Assembly: GCF_009664855.1 (NCBI RefSeq)
Contig: NZ_CP045928.1
Location: 2,922,717-2,986,716 of the forward strand
DNA length: 64,000 nt
From: Flavobacterium sp. SLB02
Lineage (GTDB): Bacteria > Bacteroidota > Bacteroidia > Flavobacteriales > Flavobacteriaceae
Direction: 5' to 3'
Position numbers and translations under genes: made by a program. Every line of letters starts with the position of its first letter. The stretch's first letter is position 1. Under the pieces are notes generated by a model. That model saw only the letters and a list, made by a program, of their open reading frames with translations, was not told the DNA's origin and made no database searches. This document shows, one piece after another, positions 32,604 through 40,538 of the stretch.

Positions 32604-33965
32604 TTGTACGCAATACTAGACATAGAAACCACTGGAGGCCAGTTTAACGAAGAAGGAATTACCGAAATCGCCATTTATAAATTTGATGGCCATGAAGTAG
32701 TCGACCAATTCATTAGCCTTGTTAATCCCGAAATTCCGATTCAGCCTTTTGTGGTGAAATTAACCGGGATCAATAATGCTATGTTGCGTTCGGCACCTAA
32801 GTTTTTTGAAGTTGCCAAAAGAATAATCGAAATCACTTCAGATTGCATCATCGTAGCACACAACGCCTCTTTCGATTATAGAATCTTACGTACCGAGTTC
32901 AAACGTTTAGGTTACGATTTCGAAGCCAGAACACTTTGTACGGTTGAACTGGCCAAAAAACTAATTCCGGAACAGCCTTCTTATAGCTTAGGAAAACTCG
33001 TTCGCGCACTGGGAATTCCAATGGCAGACAGACATCGCGCCAGCGGAGATGCCATGGCAACGACTAAGTTATTCAAAATGCTTCTCGAAAAAGATATAGA
33101 AAAAACAATCGTAAAAGACTTTATAAAACTAGAAGTAGAAAAAGGTATTGCACCAAAATTTTTCGATCTTTTATCCCAAATGCCAACTAAAACTGGTGTT
33201 TATTATATTTATAAAGAAGGAGGAACGCTAATTTATATTGGCAAAAGCCAAAATATTAAAAAAAGAGTTAATCAGCATTTTACCGGAATAACAACCAAAA
33301 GCAAAAAAATTCAGGCCGAAGTTTTCACCATAACCTATGACGAAACCGGAAGCGAATTAATAGCCTTATTGAAAGAAAGTCAGGAAATAAAAATAAACCG
33401 ACCAAGATACAATCGTTCTGGGCGAAAAACGATTTTTCAATATGCCTTATATCCCGAAAAAGATGCTAATGGCTACATCAACCTAAAACTTGAAAAAGCC
33501 GACGGTCGTAAAAAAGAAATTACATCTTTTGCTACCTTGCAAGAAGGCAAAAATGCACTTTTCAAATTCACGGCAAAATACCATTTGTGCCAAAAGCTAA
33601 CAGGATTGTATCAAAGCAAAAAAGAGTGTTTTCAATATAAAATAAAAGAGTGTGATGGCGCTTGTATCGGAGAAATCACTCCTGAAATATACAATGCCAG
33701 AGTACAACAATTCATCTCTGAAAACAGCTTCGATAACAAAAGCATGATCCTGATTGACAGAGGTCGAAATGTAAACGAAAGAAGTGCGATATTAATCGAA
33801 AACGGAATTTATCAGGGATATGCTTTCTACGATTTAAATTATCAGATTACGAATATCGAAATTCTAAAAAATATCCTTATTCCAATGGACCACAATCGTG
33901 ATGTAAAAAATATTATCCAAAATTACATCTGTAAAAGCAAATCGCTTAAAATTCTTCTTTTTTAA
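32604..33965 (+). CDS. DnaQ-like exonuclease fused to a GIY-YIG nuclease domain
   Basis: A 453-residue protein starting at TTG. Residues 1-165 are a DEDDh 3'-5' exonuclease: Asp6-x-Glu8 in LDIETTGG, Asp91 in HNASFDYRI and His-x4-Asp in HRASGDA (144-150). Residues 196-280 are a UvrC/Cho-type GIY-YIG nuclease with GVYYIY (198-203), YIG (211-213), the catalytic Arg in KKRVNQHF and Glu in LLKESQEIKI. A C-terminal region of about 150 residues has a Cys-rich KECFQYKIKECDGACIGE. Such fusions of polymerase III epsilon and UvrC N-terminal parts are thought to act in DNA repair. Confidence 0.9.
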   Translation: MYAILDIETTGGQFNEEGITEIAIYKFDGHEVVDQFISLVNPEIPIQPFVVKLTGINNAMLRSAPKFFEVAKRIIEITSDCIIVAHNASFDYRILRTEFKRLGYDFEARTLCTVELAKKLIPEQPSYSLGKLVRALGIPMADRHRASGDAMATTKLFKMLLEKDIEKTIVKDFIKLEVEKGIAPKFFDLLSQMPTKTGVYYIYKEGGTLIYIGKSQNIKKRVNQHFTGITTKSKKIQAEVFTITYDETGSELIALLKESQEIKINRPRYNRSGRKTIFQYALYPEKDANGYINLKLEKADGRKKEITSFATLQEGKNALFKFTAKYHLCQKLTGLYQSKKECFQYKIKECDGACIGEITPEIYNARVQQFISENSFDNKSMILIDRGRNVNERSAILIENGIYQGYAFYDLNYQITNIEILKNILIPMDHNRDVKNIIQNYICKSKSLKILLF

Positions 33966-33994
33966 CAATACAAAACTTTCATTATCTTCGCGAT

Positions 33995-34834
33995 ATGAGA
34001 AAAGTAAAATCAAAATACGAAATCTTCAGAGAACAAATTAAAATCATTCTATATGGCACTAATACCATTTTAGGGCGAATGTTTGACCTTGTTCTATTGG
34101 GATTGATTTTATTGAGCGTGCTCTTAATTATGATGGAAACCGTACAAGGTATCAATCAAAAATATCACACTCAACTAATTATTTGCGAATGGGTTATCAC
34201 TATATTTTTTACAATTGAATATATTTTAAGAATAATTTCAATTCAAAAACCTGTTCGATACGTATTTAGCTTTTACGGAATCATAGATTTGCTTGCCGTA
34301 TTACCCATGTATTTGTCTATATTTTTCCCTGGAGCAAGCATTCTTTCTATTGTGAGAGCGTTACGTTTCTTTAGATTATTCAAAATATTGCACATTCCCC
34401 AAATTTCACATCAATCTATTCAGCTTCGTGAAGCCATTGAAGCCAGTAAAGAAAAAATTCTCGTTTTTATATATTTTGTTCTGATCAGCACCATAATAAT
34501 CGGATCGATCATGTATTTGGTCGAAGGCAAAGAATCAGGTTTCACCAGTATTCCTATGGGTATTTACTGGACAATTGTAACTTTAACAACAGTAGGATAC
34601 GGAGACATTTCTCCGCAGACACCACTAGGTCAGTTTATTGCAGCTTTAGTAATGATTTTAGGTTACGGAATTATAGCTGTCCCTACCGGAATCGTAACTG
34701 CCGAATTTGCAAAAAGCAGTTTAAAGAATACGGCTGTTGGAACAAGAAAAACATGTACAAATTGCCATTCACAAGTACATTTTGACAGTGCCAAATATTG
34801 TTACGAATGCGGAACCGAATTACCTAATATTTAA
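33995..34834 (+). CDS. Voltage-gated-type potassium channel with C-terminal zinc ribbon
   Basis: A 279-residue six-helix ion channel of the inner membrane. Transmembrane spans start near 30 (S1), 62 (S2), 90 (S3) and 115 (S4, with Arg residues in VRALRFFRLFK), then 155 and 213 with the pore loop. The selectivity filter is TVGYGD (199-204). After S6 comes CTNC (254-257) and CYEC (269-272), a zinc ribbon that could sense redox state or metal. Selectivity for K+ is inferred from the filter. Confidence 0.9.
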   Translation: MRKVKSKYEIFREQIKIILYGTNTILGRMFDLVLLGLILLSVLLIMMETVQGINQKYHTQLIICEWVITIFFTIEYILRIISIQKPVRYVFSFYGIIDLLAVLPMYLSIFFPGASILSIVRALRFFRLFKILHIPQISHQSIQLREAIEASKEKILVFIYFVLISTIIIGSIMYLVEGKESGFTSIPMGIYWTIVTLTTVGYGDISPQTPLGQFIAALVMILGYGIIAVPTGIVTAEFAKSSLKNTAVGTRKTCTNCHSQVHFDSAKYCYECGTELPNI

Positions 34835-34836
34835 TT

Positions 34837-34980
34837 TAAGGAGCTATTCCAGCTGTACGTTACAACTCCTCCTTATATTTGTTGTTTTTTTAAGACATAA
34901 AAGGAGCTTCTAAAGTTGCTCTTTTATCCCAAAAAAAACTAACAACTATAAGTCCGGGGTTTTCACTCCCATCTGGGCTA
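34837..34980 (-). ncRNA. Structured RNA-like element, copy C (flavo-1-like, enlarged)
   Basis: Read on the minus strand it begins TAGCCCAGATGGGAG and ends GTACAGCTGGAATAGCTCC, aligning with copies A (1981) and B (41691). The outer stem is CCAG (34976-34973) with CTGG (34852-34849). The inner hairpin of the other copies is replaced by a long stem (about 34874-34907 with 34918-34950) that includes ATAAAAG-AGC with GCT-CCTTTTAT. It fills the whole gap between the channel gene and miaA, and is antisense to both. Confidence 0.55.
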
Positions 34981-34986
34981 AAAAAT

Positions 34987-35907
34987 ATGAAACACTTAAT
35001 TACCATTGTCGGACCAACAGCTATAGGCAAAACAGCCTTAAGCATTGCTCTGGCGCAACATTTCAAATGCGAGATAATATCTTGCGACAGCCGTCAGTTC
35101 TTTAAAGAAATGACCATTGGCACCGCAGTTCCCAATCCCGAAGAATTACAGGCAGCAAAACATCATTTCATTCAAAATAAATCTATTTTCGAAAATTACA
35201 CCGTTGGCGATTATGAGAAAGAAGCCCTTCTTAAAATAGAAGAATTATTTCAAACCAACGATTTTGCTATTCTTATTGGAGGTTCAGGATTATATGTTGA
35301 CGCAATCTTAAAAGGTTTCGACGAATTTCCAGAAATCAATCCCGAAATACGTTCTGAGGTAAATTCAAACTACGACAAACTCGGAATCGAATATCTTCAG
35401 GAACAATTAAAAAACCTGGATACGGATTATTATCAAAAAATTACAATAGAAAATCCACAAACCCTCCAAAACCCACAGCGAATGATGCGTTTTGTAGAAG
35501 TTTGTATTGGCAGTCAAAAACCATATTCTTCTTTTCTAAATCAGAAGAAAAACAACAGAAACTTCACTCCTATTTTAATTGGTTTAGACGCCGATAGACA
35601 AATCATTTACGACCGAATCAATCAGCGTGTTGATATTATGATGAACGAAGGTTTGCTGGAAGAAGCAAAAAAACTTTATCCTAACAAAGCGTTAAATGCG
35701 CTTCAAACCGTCGGATATAGAGAATTATTTAGTTATTTTGACAGAGATTTCTCCTTGCCTTTTGCCATCGAAGAAATCAAGAAAAATACCCGCCGTTTTT
35801 CCAAAAGACAACTTACCTGGTTCAAAAGAAATGAAGCCACAAAATGGTTTGATTATGCGACAGATAGAAAAGAAATTATAGATTATATAGAAAATTCATT
35901 AAAGTAA
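34987..35907 (+). CDS. miaA: tRNA dimethylallyltransferase
   Basis: Adds a dimethylallyl group to N6 of A37 in tRNAs that read UNN codons. The P-loop GPTAIGKT (9-16), the DSRQFFKEMTIGTA block with the catalytic Asp, and QTVGYRELFSYF (about 238) are all present. Length is 306 residues. The start lies only six bases after the antisense element at 34837-34980, so its own promoter must lie within or before that element. Confidence 0.96.
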   Translation: MKHLITIVGPTAIGKTALSIALAQHFKCEIISCDSRQFFKEMTIGTAVPNPEELQAAKHHFIQNKSIFENYTVGDYEKEALLKIEELFQTNDFAILIGGSGLYVDAILKGFDEFPEINPEIRSEVNSNYDKLGIEYLQEQLKNLDTDYYQKITIENPQTLQNPQRMMRFVEVCIGSQKPYSSFLNQKKNNRNFTPILIGLDADRQIIYDRINQRVDIMMNEGLLEEAKKLYPNKALNALQTVGYRELFSYFDRDFSLPFAIEEIKKNTRRFSKRQLTWFKRNEATKWFDYATDRKEIIDYIENSLK

Positions 35908-35983
35908 AAGTCTTTTTTCTTTATTCTTTACTCTATTTTCCAAATCAATCTAAAATCAAAAATTTACAATCAAAAATTAAAAA

Positions 35984-36727
35984 ATGCCAATATCACCAAA
36001 TTTCACATCAGTTTATAGTAAAGACTGGGAAATCAATTTTACACAATGCACACCGGCTGGTTTTTTAAAATATACAGATTTATGTAATATTCTACAATTA
36101 ACCGCAGGATCGCACGCCGAAGTTGGAGGCATCAGTTTTCAGGACATGCAGGAATTTCATCAAGCATGGGTTTTAAGCAGAATGCGCGTAGAAGTGCATG
36201 CATTGCCTCAGTGGCAGGATGTTGTAACTGTAAAAACATGGATCAACAGTCTTGAAAATTCGCGTTCCGTTCGTGCACTTGAAATGTATGTTAATGGAAA
36301 GAAAATTGTAGGGTGCGAAACGTATTGGGCTGTTTTTAATACCCAATCACGCCGTCCGGAACCTTTGGCAATTCCGTATAAACATTTCGAATTATTCCCT
36401 GAAAACAGAGCAACAGAAGAGGGTTTCTCTAAAATAAATATCAATCACGAAAAAGAGGCTGTCTTTGAAAAAACAGTTTATTTATCCGATTTAGATATTG
36501 TAAATCACGTAAATAACGTAAAATATCTGGAATGGTGTCTGGATCATGTTGAGCCAAAAAGAATTCTAAAACAAGAAGTCAAAAACTTCGAAATGAATTT
36601 CATGAAAGAACTGTCATTAAAAGATCAGGTGGTAATTCATGAAAGCGAAGATGGTCAAAGTACAGCAAGATTTAGTATTACAAAAGGCGAAAAAACCTGT
36701 TTTGCTTTAGAATTGCATTGGAAGTAA
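35984..36727 (+). CDS. Acyl-ACP thioesterase
   Basis: A 247-residue double hot-dog protein of the FatA/bacterial acyl-ACP thioesterase family. The N-terminal half has NFTQCTPAGFLKYTDLCNIL and a WVLSRMRVEV strand. The second half has SDLDIVNHVNNVKYLEWCLD (about 158-177), which carries the Asp/Asn/His catalytic set. It would release fatty acids from acyl carrier protein in the cytoplasm. Single gene, 76 bases after miaA, with A/T-rich AATCTAAAATC repeats in the gap. Confidence 0.92.
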   Translation: MPISPNFTSVYSKDWEINFTQCTPAGFLKYTDLCNILQLTAGSHAEVGGISFQDMQEFHQAWVLSRMRVEVHALPQWQDVVTVKTWINSLENSRSVRALEMYVNGKKIVGCETYWAVFNTQSRRPEPLAIPYKHFELFPENRATEEGFSKININHEKEAVFEKTVYLSDLDIVNHVNNVKYLEWCLDHVEPKRILKQEVKNFEMNFMKELSLKDQVVIHESEDGQSTARFSITKGEKTCFALELHWK

Positions 36728-37276
36728 TTATTTGACCCAGAGATTTAAACGGATCGAACGGGTTTACACCGATTTATTTTATTTTTAATTCGTGCTAATT
36801 TGTAGCTTAAATAATAATAATAATAAATCTCTTTAAAATTGGTGTAGTCCCTACGGGACAAATATTATATTTTATTGATAAAAATTCTACCAACATGTAA
36901 TCTCTACGAGATATTTAAAAAAATGTCTTTCGAACTTTTACACAGTACTCCGTTAGAGTTAAATGTTGGTAGAAAAAGATTACACCACAATAAAAATGTC
37001 CCGTATTGTAATGTCATTAACTTAATAGAGAGAGAAGTAACCACAAAGTTTGTCATCTCGACGAAGGAGAGATCACACTAGTATTTCCGTTGAGATATTC
37101 GCCAATCTTTGTCAAGTTTCTTTGTGATCTCTCCTTCGTCGCGATGACAAGATTGCGGATTCTGATAGAGTTATTTATATAGAAATAGTTAATTTTACAT
37201 TCAAAAATCTCTTAACTTAATGACATCATCAGTAGGGATTTTACATGACCATTTTCTCAGATTCAACCAAAAAAAA
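36728..37276. repeat. 550-base repeat-rich intergenic region
   Basis: No gene is credible here. It holds a GTCCC-tac-GGGAC palindrome (about 36847-36859). There is an inverted pair TTCTACCAACAT (36885-36896) and ATGTTGGTAGAA (36963-36974), with TGTAATCT and AGATTACA next to the two arms. A long inverted repeat follows at 37050-37150. The mixture looks like several dispersed repeat families inserted near each other. Confidence 0.65.
37050..37150. repeat. 28-base inverted repeat with 27 of 28 matches
   Basis: Left arm 37050-37077 begins TTGTCATCTCGACGAAGG; right arm 37123-37150 is its reverse complement with one mismatch. The 45-base loop has CACTAGTATTTCC. A rearranged relative lies at about 42070-42126. 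Confidence 0.8.
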
Positions 37277-37313
37277 AAAACGATGCATTTCATCTCTTGA
37301 ATTGCATCGTTTT
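37277..37313 (-). terminator. Terminator of the rtcB-prfH operon
   Basis: Arms AAAACGATGCA (37277-37287) and TGCATCGTTTT (37303-37313) with a 15-base loop and a 12-base A run to the left, which reads as a U tract on the minus strand. It follows the last gene by about 15 bases. Confidence 0.8.
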
Positions 37314-37328
37314 TAGTTTTAATTAAAA

Positions 37329-37856
37329 TTATTTTGATTTCTTTTTAGAACCTTTTTTAGATTTTTTTTTATTCTTCAACAAATCAATTTTACCTTTTAT
37401 TCTTTTTTCTACTTCCGTAATATCAGATTCAAAAGCAAATTGCAGTGTGTAAAGTTTCGCATTTTTAATTGACGTCAACGCCTCTTTAAATCGAAGCTGT
37501 GCCTCAAAAAGAATAGCTTTTTTGACATAGATTTCAGATTTGTTTCCCCCTTTTATAGTCAAAGCAAAATCAATCAGTTTTTGGGCTTCTTCATAGTCTT
37601 CATTCAATATTAAAGTCTGAATGTAATACGGATATACTTCAAGAGCATGAATGTTTATAGCCAAAGCTTCCTGAAAATAAGATTTCGCCTCTTCATAATT
37701 CCATAATTGCTCCGCCTGAATTCTTCCGTACAAACACAAAACCATCGTATTTTTTGCATCATAAGAAAAAGCATAGTCTAAGGATTCTATAGTTTCTTCA
37801 AGCGAATACGGATAATTATCCAAAGCCTGAAATAGGTATTTATCAATTGCTTTCAT
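37329..37856 (-). CDS. TPR-like protein with Lys-rich tail
   Basis: A 175-residue, all-helical protein with about three degenerate tetratricopeptide units: [40 protein letters not shown] and [20 protein letters not shown]. It ends in a strongly basic tail ([15 protein letters not shown]) that could contact RNA or ribosomes. It starts 14 bases inside prfH, so it is coupled to it and belongs to the rtcB-prfH operon. No specific function is known. Confidence 0.8.
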   Translation of the reverse strand: MKAIDKYLFQALDNYPYSLEETIESLDYAFSYDAKNTMVLCLYGRIQAEQLWNYEEAKSYFQEALAINIHALEVYPYYIQTLILNEDYEEAQKLIDFALTIKGGNKSEIYVKKAILFEAQLRFKEALTSIKNAKLYTLQFAFESDITEVEKRIKGKIDLLKNKKKSKKGSKKKSK

Positions 37857-38532
37857 TTCGTAAATCTGTTTTCAATTTCTGACGAGTTCCTTTGTAACTT
37901 TTCTCAACTTTATTCTTTTTAAAGTCAGATCCTGCAAAAACCCTCACAGGATTGCCACGCTGAATATTCAGCTGATTTTCCCATTGTTTTCCAACATGAT
38001 TTTTAAGCTGTTGCAAAGTTTCGTCTTCTAGTTTTTTTAATAATCTTTCTGTGGCCAGTTTTTTGTTTTGATGCTGCGAGCGGCTATCCATAGAAACTAC
38101 CGCAATTCCTGTTGGAATATGTGTTGCACGAATGGCCGAACTCACTTTGTTAACATGTTGTCCGCCCGCACCCGAACTTCGCATCGCCTGATACTGAATA
38201 TCATTTTCTGAAATCGATGCATTTTTTTGTGCTTCAATTTCAAAAATGCCAATAAACCAGTTCTTGCGTTTGTGCATTTTCCTAAATTGACTCTGACCAA
38301 TCCATTGAATGGTTCCAATCCATGAATTCGCGAATTTCTCAGCATTATTTCCCTTTACAGCAACTGTTGCTGTTTCAACCGTTCCGTTTTCCTGCCCCAC
38401 TTCCCTTTGAAGCAAAGTAGCTTCTAAACCCTGCTCCTGTGCTTCGTCTAAAACTTTTTTAAGCACTTGGGCAACTACCCAAGTGCATTCTGCAGGTCCT
38501 CGCCCTGCTGTTATCTGAATTATTTTTTCCAT
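37843..38532 (-). CDS. prfH: Peptide chain release factor H homologue
   Basis: A 229-residue class I release-factor-like protein. The GGQ loop is intact ([21 protein letters not shown] at 123-125), the part that cuts peptidyl-tRNA. The stop-codon-reading domain of RF1/RF2 is missing, and the N-terminal [12 protein letters not shown] region is typical of PrfH. PrfH is reported to free ribosomes whose 16S rRNA has been cut in the decoding region, after which RtcB reseals the RNA; the rtcB gene is two genes upstream. It overlaps both neighbours (13 and 14 bases). Confidence 0.93.
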   Translation of the reverse strand: MEKIIQITAGRGPAECTWVVAQVLKKVLDEAQEQGLEATLLQREVGQENGTVETATVAVKGNNAEKFANSWIGTIQWIGQSQFRKMHKRKNWFIGIFEIEAQKNASISENDIQYQAMRSSGAGGQHVNKVSSAIRATHIPTGIAVVSMDSRSQHQNKKLATERLLKKLEDETLQQLKNHVGKQWENQLNIQRGNPVRVFAGSDFKKNKVEKSYKGTRQKLKTDLRNESN

Positions 38533-39131
38533 TTTTCTATTATTTTAAGAAGCTTTTCTCTATTCTTTGCTTCTTTTACAAATTTTGGAAGTCTTGAAAC
38601 CATAGTTGCGTTAGAACTTCCTGTATTATTTCTTTCTCTTAAGTCAGCTTTGATATATCTCTCCAGATAATCAATATGATCTTGATTAAATGCCCAAAAA
38701 ATATCTCCGTTCATTTCTTTTTGAAACCAAAGTGATAAATCATAATACGGCTCTTTGACCAACCCATCATCAGCTTTCGAATTCTGCAAAAACTCTTCAA
38801 TTTTCGGTTTCCACTCTTCCTGAAAATTACAATGCGGACATTTTGCTTTGTATTTTTCCGGTTTCTCTTTTAATGACTGAGACTCAAATTCGTATTTTTC
38901 AAAACACTTACTACAATATACTTTGCCATAAGCTACATAGTGATAATTTGGTTTTTCAAGTTTATAGTAACAATGTTTGCATTCAAAAACTTTAGTATGG
39001 CAATACCCACATTTGCAATCTGATACAGGTTCTTTTTTAACTGCTGATTTAGAATCACATTTAGGACATTTTACTAAAATCTCATTAGCAAAACTTCCTA
39101 AAAACTTATTTTCATCCTGAAATCTTTCCAT
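38520..39131 (-). CDS. Multi-zinc-ribbon protein of the rtcB-prfH operon
   Basis: A 203-residue protein with eleven Cys in the first 101 residues: C22/C25, C39, C41/C44, C51/C54, C73/C76 and C98/C101. This is enough for two or three zinc ribbons. The C-terminal half has [20 protein letters not shown], then [16 protein letters not shown], then [17 protein letters not shown] recall that type of module from other TFIIB-type zinc-ribbon proteins of unknown role. It starts 12 bases after rtcB and overlaps prfH by 13 bases, so it is a fixed part of the operon. It may bind rRNA or the ligase. Confidence 0.78.
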   Translation of the reverse strand: MERFQDENKFLGSFANEILVKCPKCDSKSAVKKEPVSDCKCGYCHTKVFECKHCYYKLEKPNYHYVAYGKVYCSKCFEKYEFESQSLKEKPEKYKAKCPHCNFQEEWKPKIEEFLQNSKADDGLVKEPYYDLSLWFQKEMNGDIFWAFNQDHIDYLERYIKADLRERNNTGSSNATMVSRLPKFVKEAKNREKLLKIIEKWKK

Positions 39132-39143
39132 AATTTTAGTTTT

Positions 39144-40535
39144 TTATCGGTCCATTCTAACGATTTTAGGAGTGAAAGTTCCCAGAACTTCAACCAAATC
39201 CGTTTGATTTCCCATTACTTTTGTAATGTCTTTGTACGCCATTGGGGCTTCGTCAATATTTCCGCCAATCAAGGTTACATCATTCGCTTTTAATACTTTT
39301 TTGATCTCACTTTGAGTAAAAGTAGCTTTGCATTTCGCTCTCGAAAACAAACGTCCCGCTCCATGAGAAGCCGAGTTTAAACTCGCTGCATTTCCTTTTC
39401 CTTTTACTATATATCCCGGAGCTGTCATTGAACCCGGAATGATCCCCAATTGACCTTCAGCAGCAGGAGTTGCGCCTTTTCTATGCACGATACATTCCTG
39501 AGCGTTCACCATTTCTTTCCAGGCAAAATTGTGATGGTTTTCAATTGTAACCACTACTCTTTTTCCTATCGCTTTGGCAATTCTCCTATGAATGTCATCG
39601 TGACAAGCTTTTGCGTATTCTCCGGCCAAATTCATTGCCAACCAATATTCCTGTCCATCATGCGTGTTTAAATCCAACCAGGCCAAATGCTGTACATTTT
39701 TAGGCAACGGACATTGTTTAGTTGCCAGATAAGTATAATGTTTGGCGATGTTTGCACCTAAACCGCGAGAACCACTATGCGATAAAACAGCAAAATATTC
39801 TCCAACACCCAACTTCCATTCATTCTCGGGATTGTCAATTTTTGCAACACCAAATTCCACAAAGTGATTTCCTCCACCAGAACTACCTAATTGTTTGTAA
39901 GCTTTTGGCAAAAGATTCTTCAATAGCGGAATATCCTGAAACTCGCTTTTGTAAAAAACTTCATGATCTGCTTTCACAGCATGTGTTTCATTCATTCCAA
40001 ATTTTGTATTGTCTTTTAAGATCGCTTGCAACTGATGTTCTTTTCCTTTGAAATGCGAAGCTGGTAAATCGAAAATCGACAAACTCATACGGCAGCCAAT
40101 ATCAACACCAACTCCATACGGAATAACGGCATTATCTGTCGCTAATACCCCACCAATTGGTAATCCATAACCTGAGTGTGCGTCTGGCATTAAGGCTCCT
40201 GCAACCGAAATTGGCAGTTTTAAAGAATCATACAATTGAAATTTTGCCTGTTCATCGATTTCATTTTCTCCAAAAATGGTAAAAGGAACTCTTGTCGTTT
40301 TCAATTGGTGCATTCTTACCTGAACCGGGTTTATTAAACCTTCAGCAACTTTACCCCAGGTTCCGTGTCCTTCAAACTTTTCAGGATGAAGCAAAACCTC
40401 TTTGGCTTCTGTTAGAATAGATTCTTTTTTCTCTCTTTTTCTATATCTGTTTATTTGCCCTAAGGCGATATTTATTGAATTATTTTTTGGAAAGCCTAAC
40501 TTGATCAGGTCTTTTCCGGATAATTTATTTCCCAT
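39144..40535 (-). CDS. rtcB: RNA-splicing/repair ligase RtcB family protein
   Basis: A 463-residue GTP- and Mn-dependent RNA ligase that joins 3'-phosphate or 2',3'-cyclic phosphate ends to 5'-OH ends. Metal ligands are visible: Asp145 and Cys148 in GVDIGCRM, His224 in GGGNHFVE, His253 in LSHSGSRGLG and His334/335 in ENHHNF. The guanylylated His391 lies in NSASHGAGR. The GCRM form differs from the GCGM of the common RtcB and fits the PrfH-linked type. It starts three bases after the upstream gene. No archease or RtcR/RtcA is present. Confidence 0.95.
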   Translation of the reverse strand: MGNKLSGKDLIKLGFPKNNSINIALGQINRYRKREKKESILTEAKEVLLHPEKFEGHGTWGKVAEGLINPVQVRMHQLKTTRVPFTIFGENEIDEQAKFQLYDSLKLPISVAGALMPDAHSGYGLPIGGVLATDNAVIPYGVGVDIGCRMSLSIFDLPASHFKGKEHQLQAILKDNTKFGMNETHAVKADHEVFYKSEFQDIPLLKNLLPKAYKQLGSSGGGNHFVEFGVAKIDNPENEWKLGVGEYFAVLSHSGSRGLGANIAKHYTYLATKQCPLPKNVQHLAWLDLNTHDGQEYWLAMNLAGEYAKACHDDIHRRIAKAIGKRVVVTIENHHNFAWKEMVNAQECIVHRKGATPAAEGQLGIIPGSMTAPGYIVKGKGNAASLNSASHGAGRLFSRAKCKATFTQSEIKKVLKANDVTLIGGNIDEAPMAYKDITKVMGNQTDLVEVLGTFTPKIVRMDR

Positions 40536-40538
40536 GAT

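Noticed and set aside
36875..37081. 68-codon frame in the repeat-rich gap after the thioesterase gene
   Set aside because: It is made entirely of parts of the CTACCAACAT and CGACGAAGGAG repeats.
36728..37276. Insertion sequence remnant
   Set aside because: Inverted repeats are present, but there is no transposase fragment and no clear target duplication; short dispersed repeats explain the region better.
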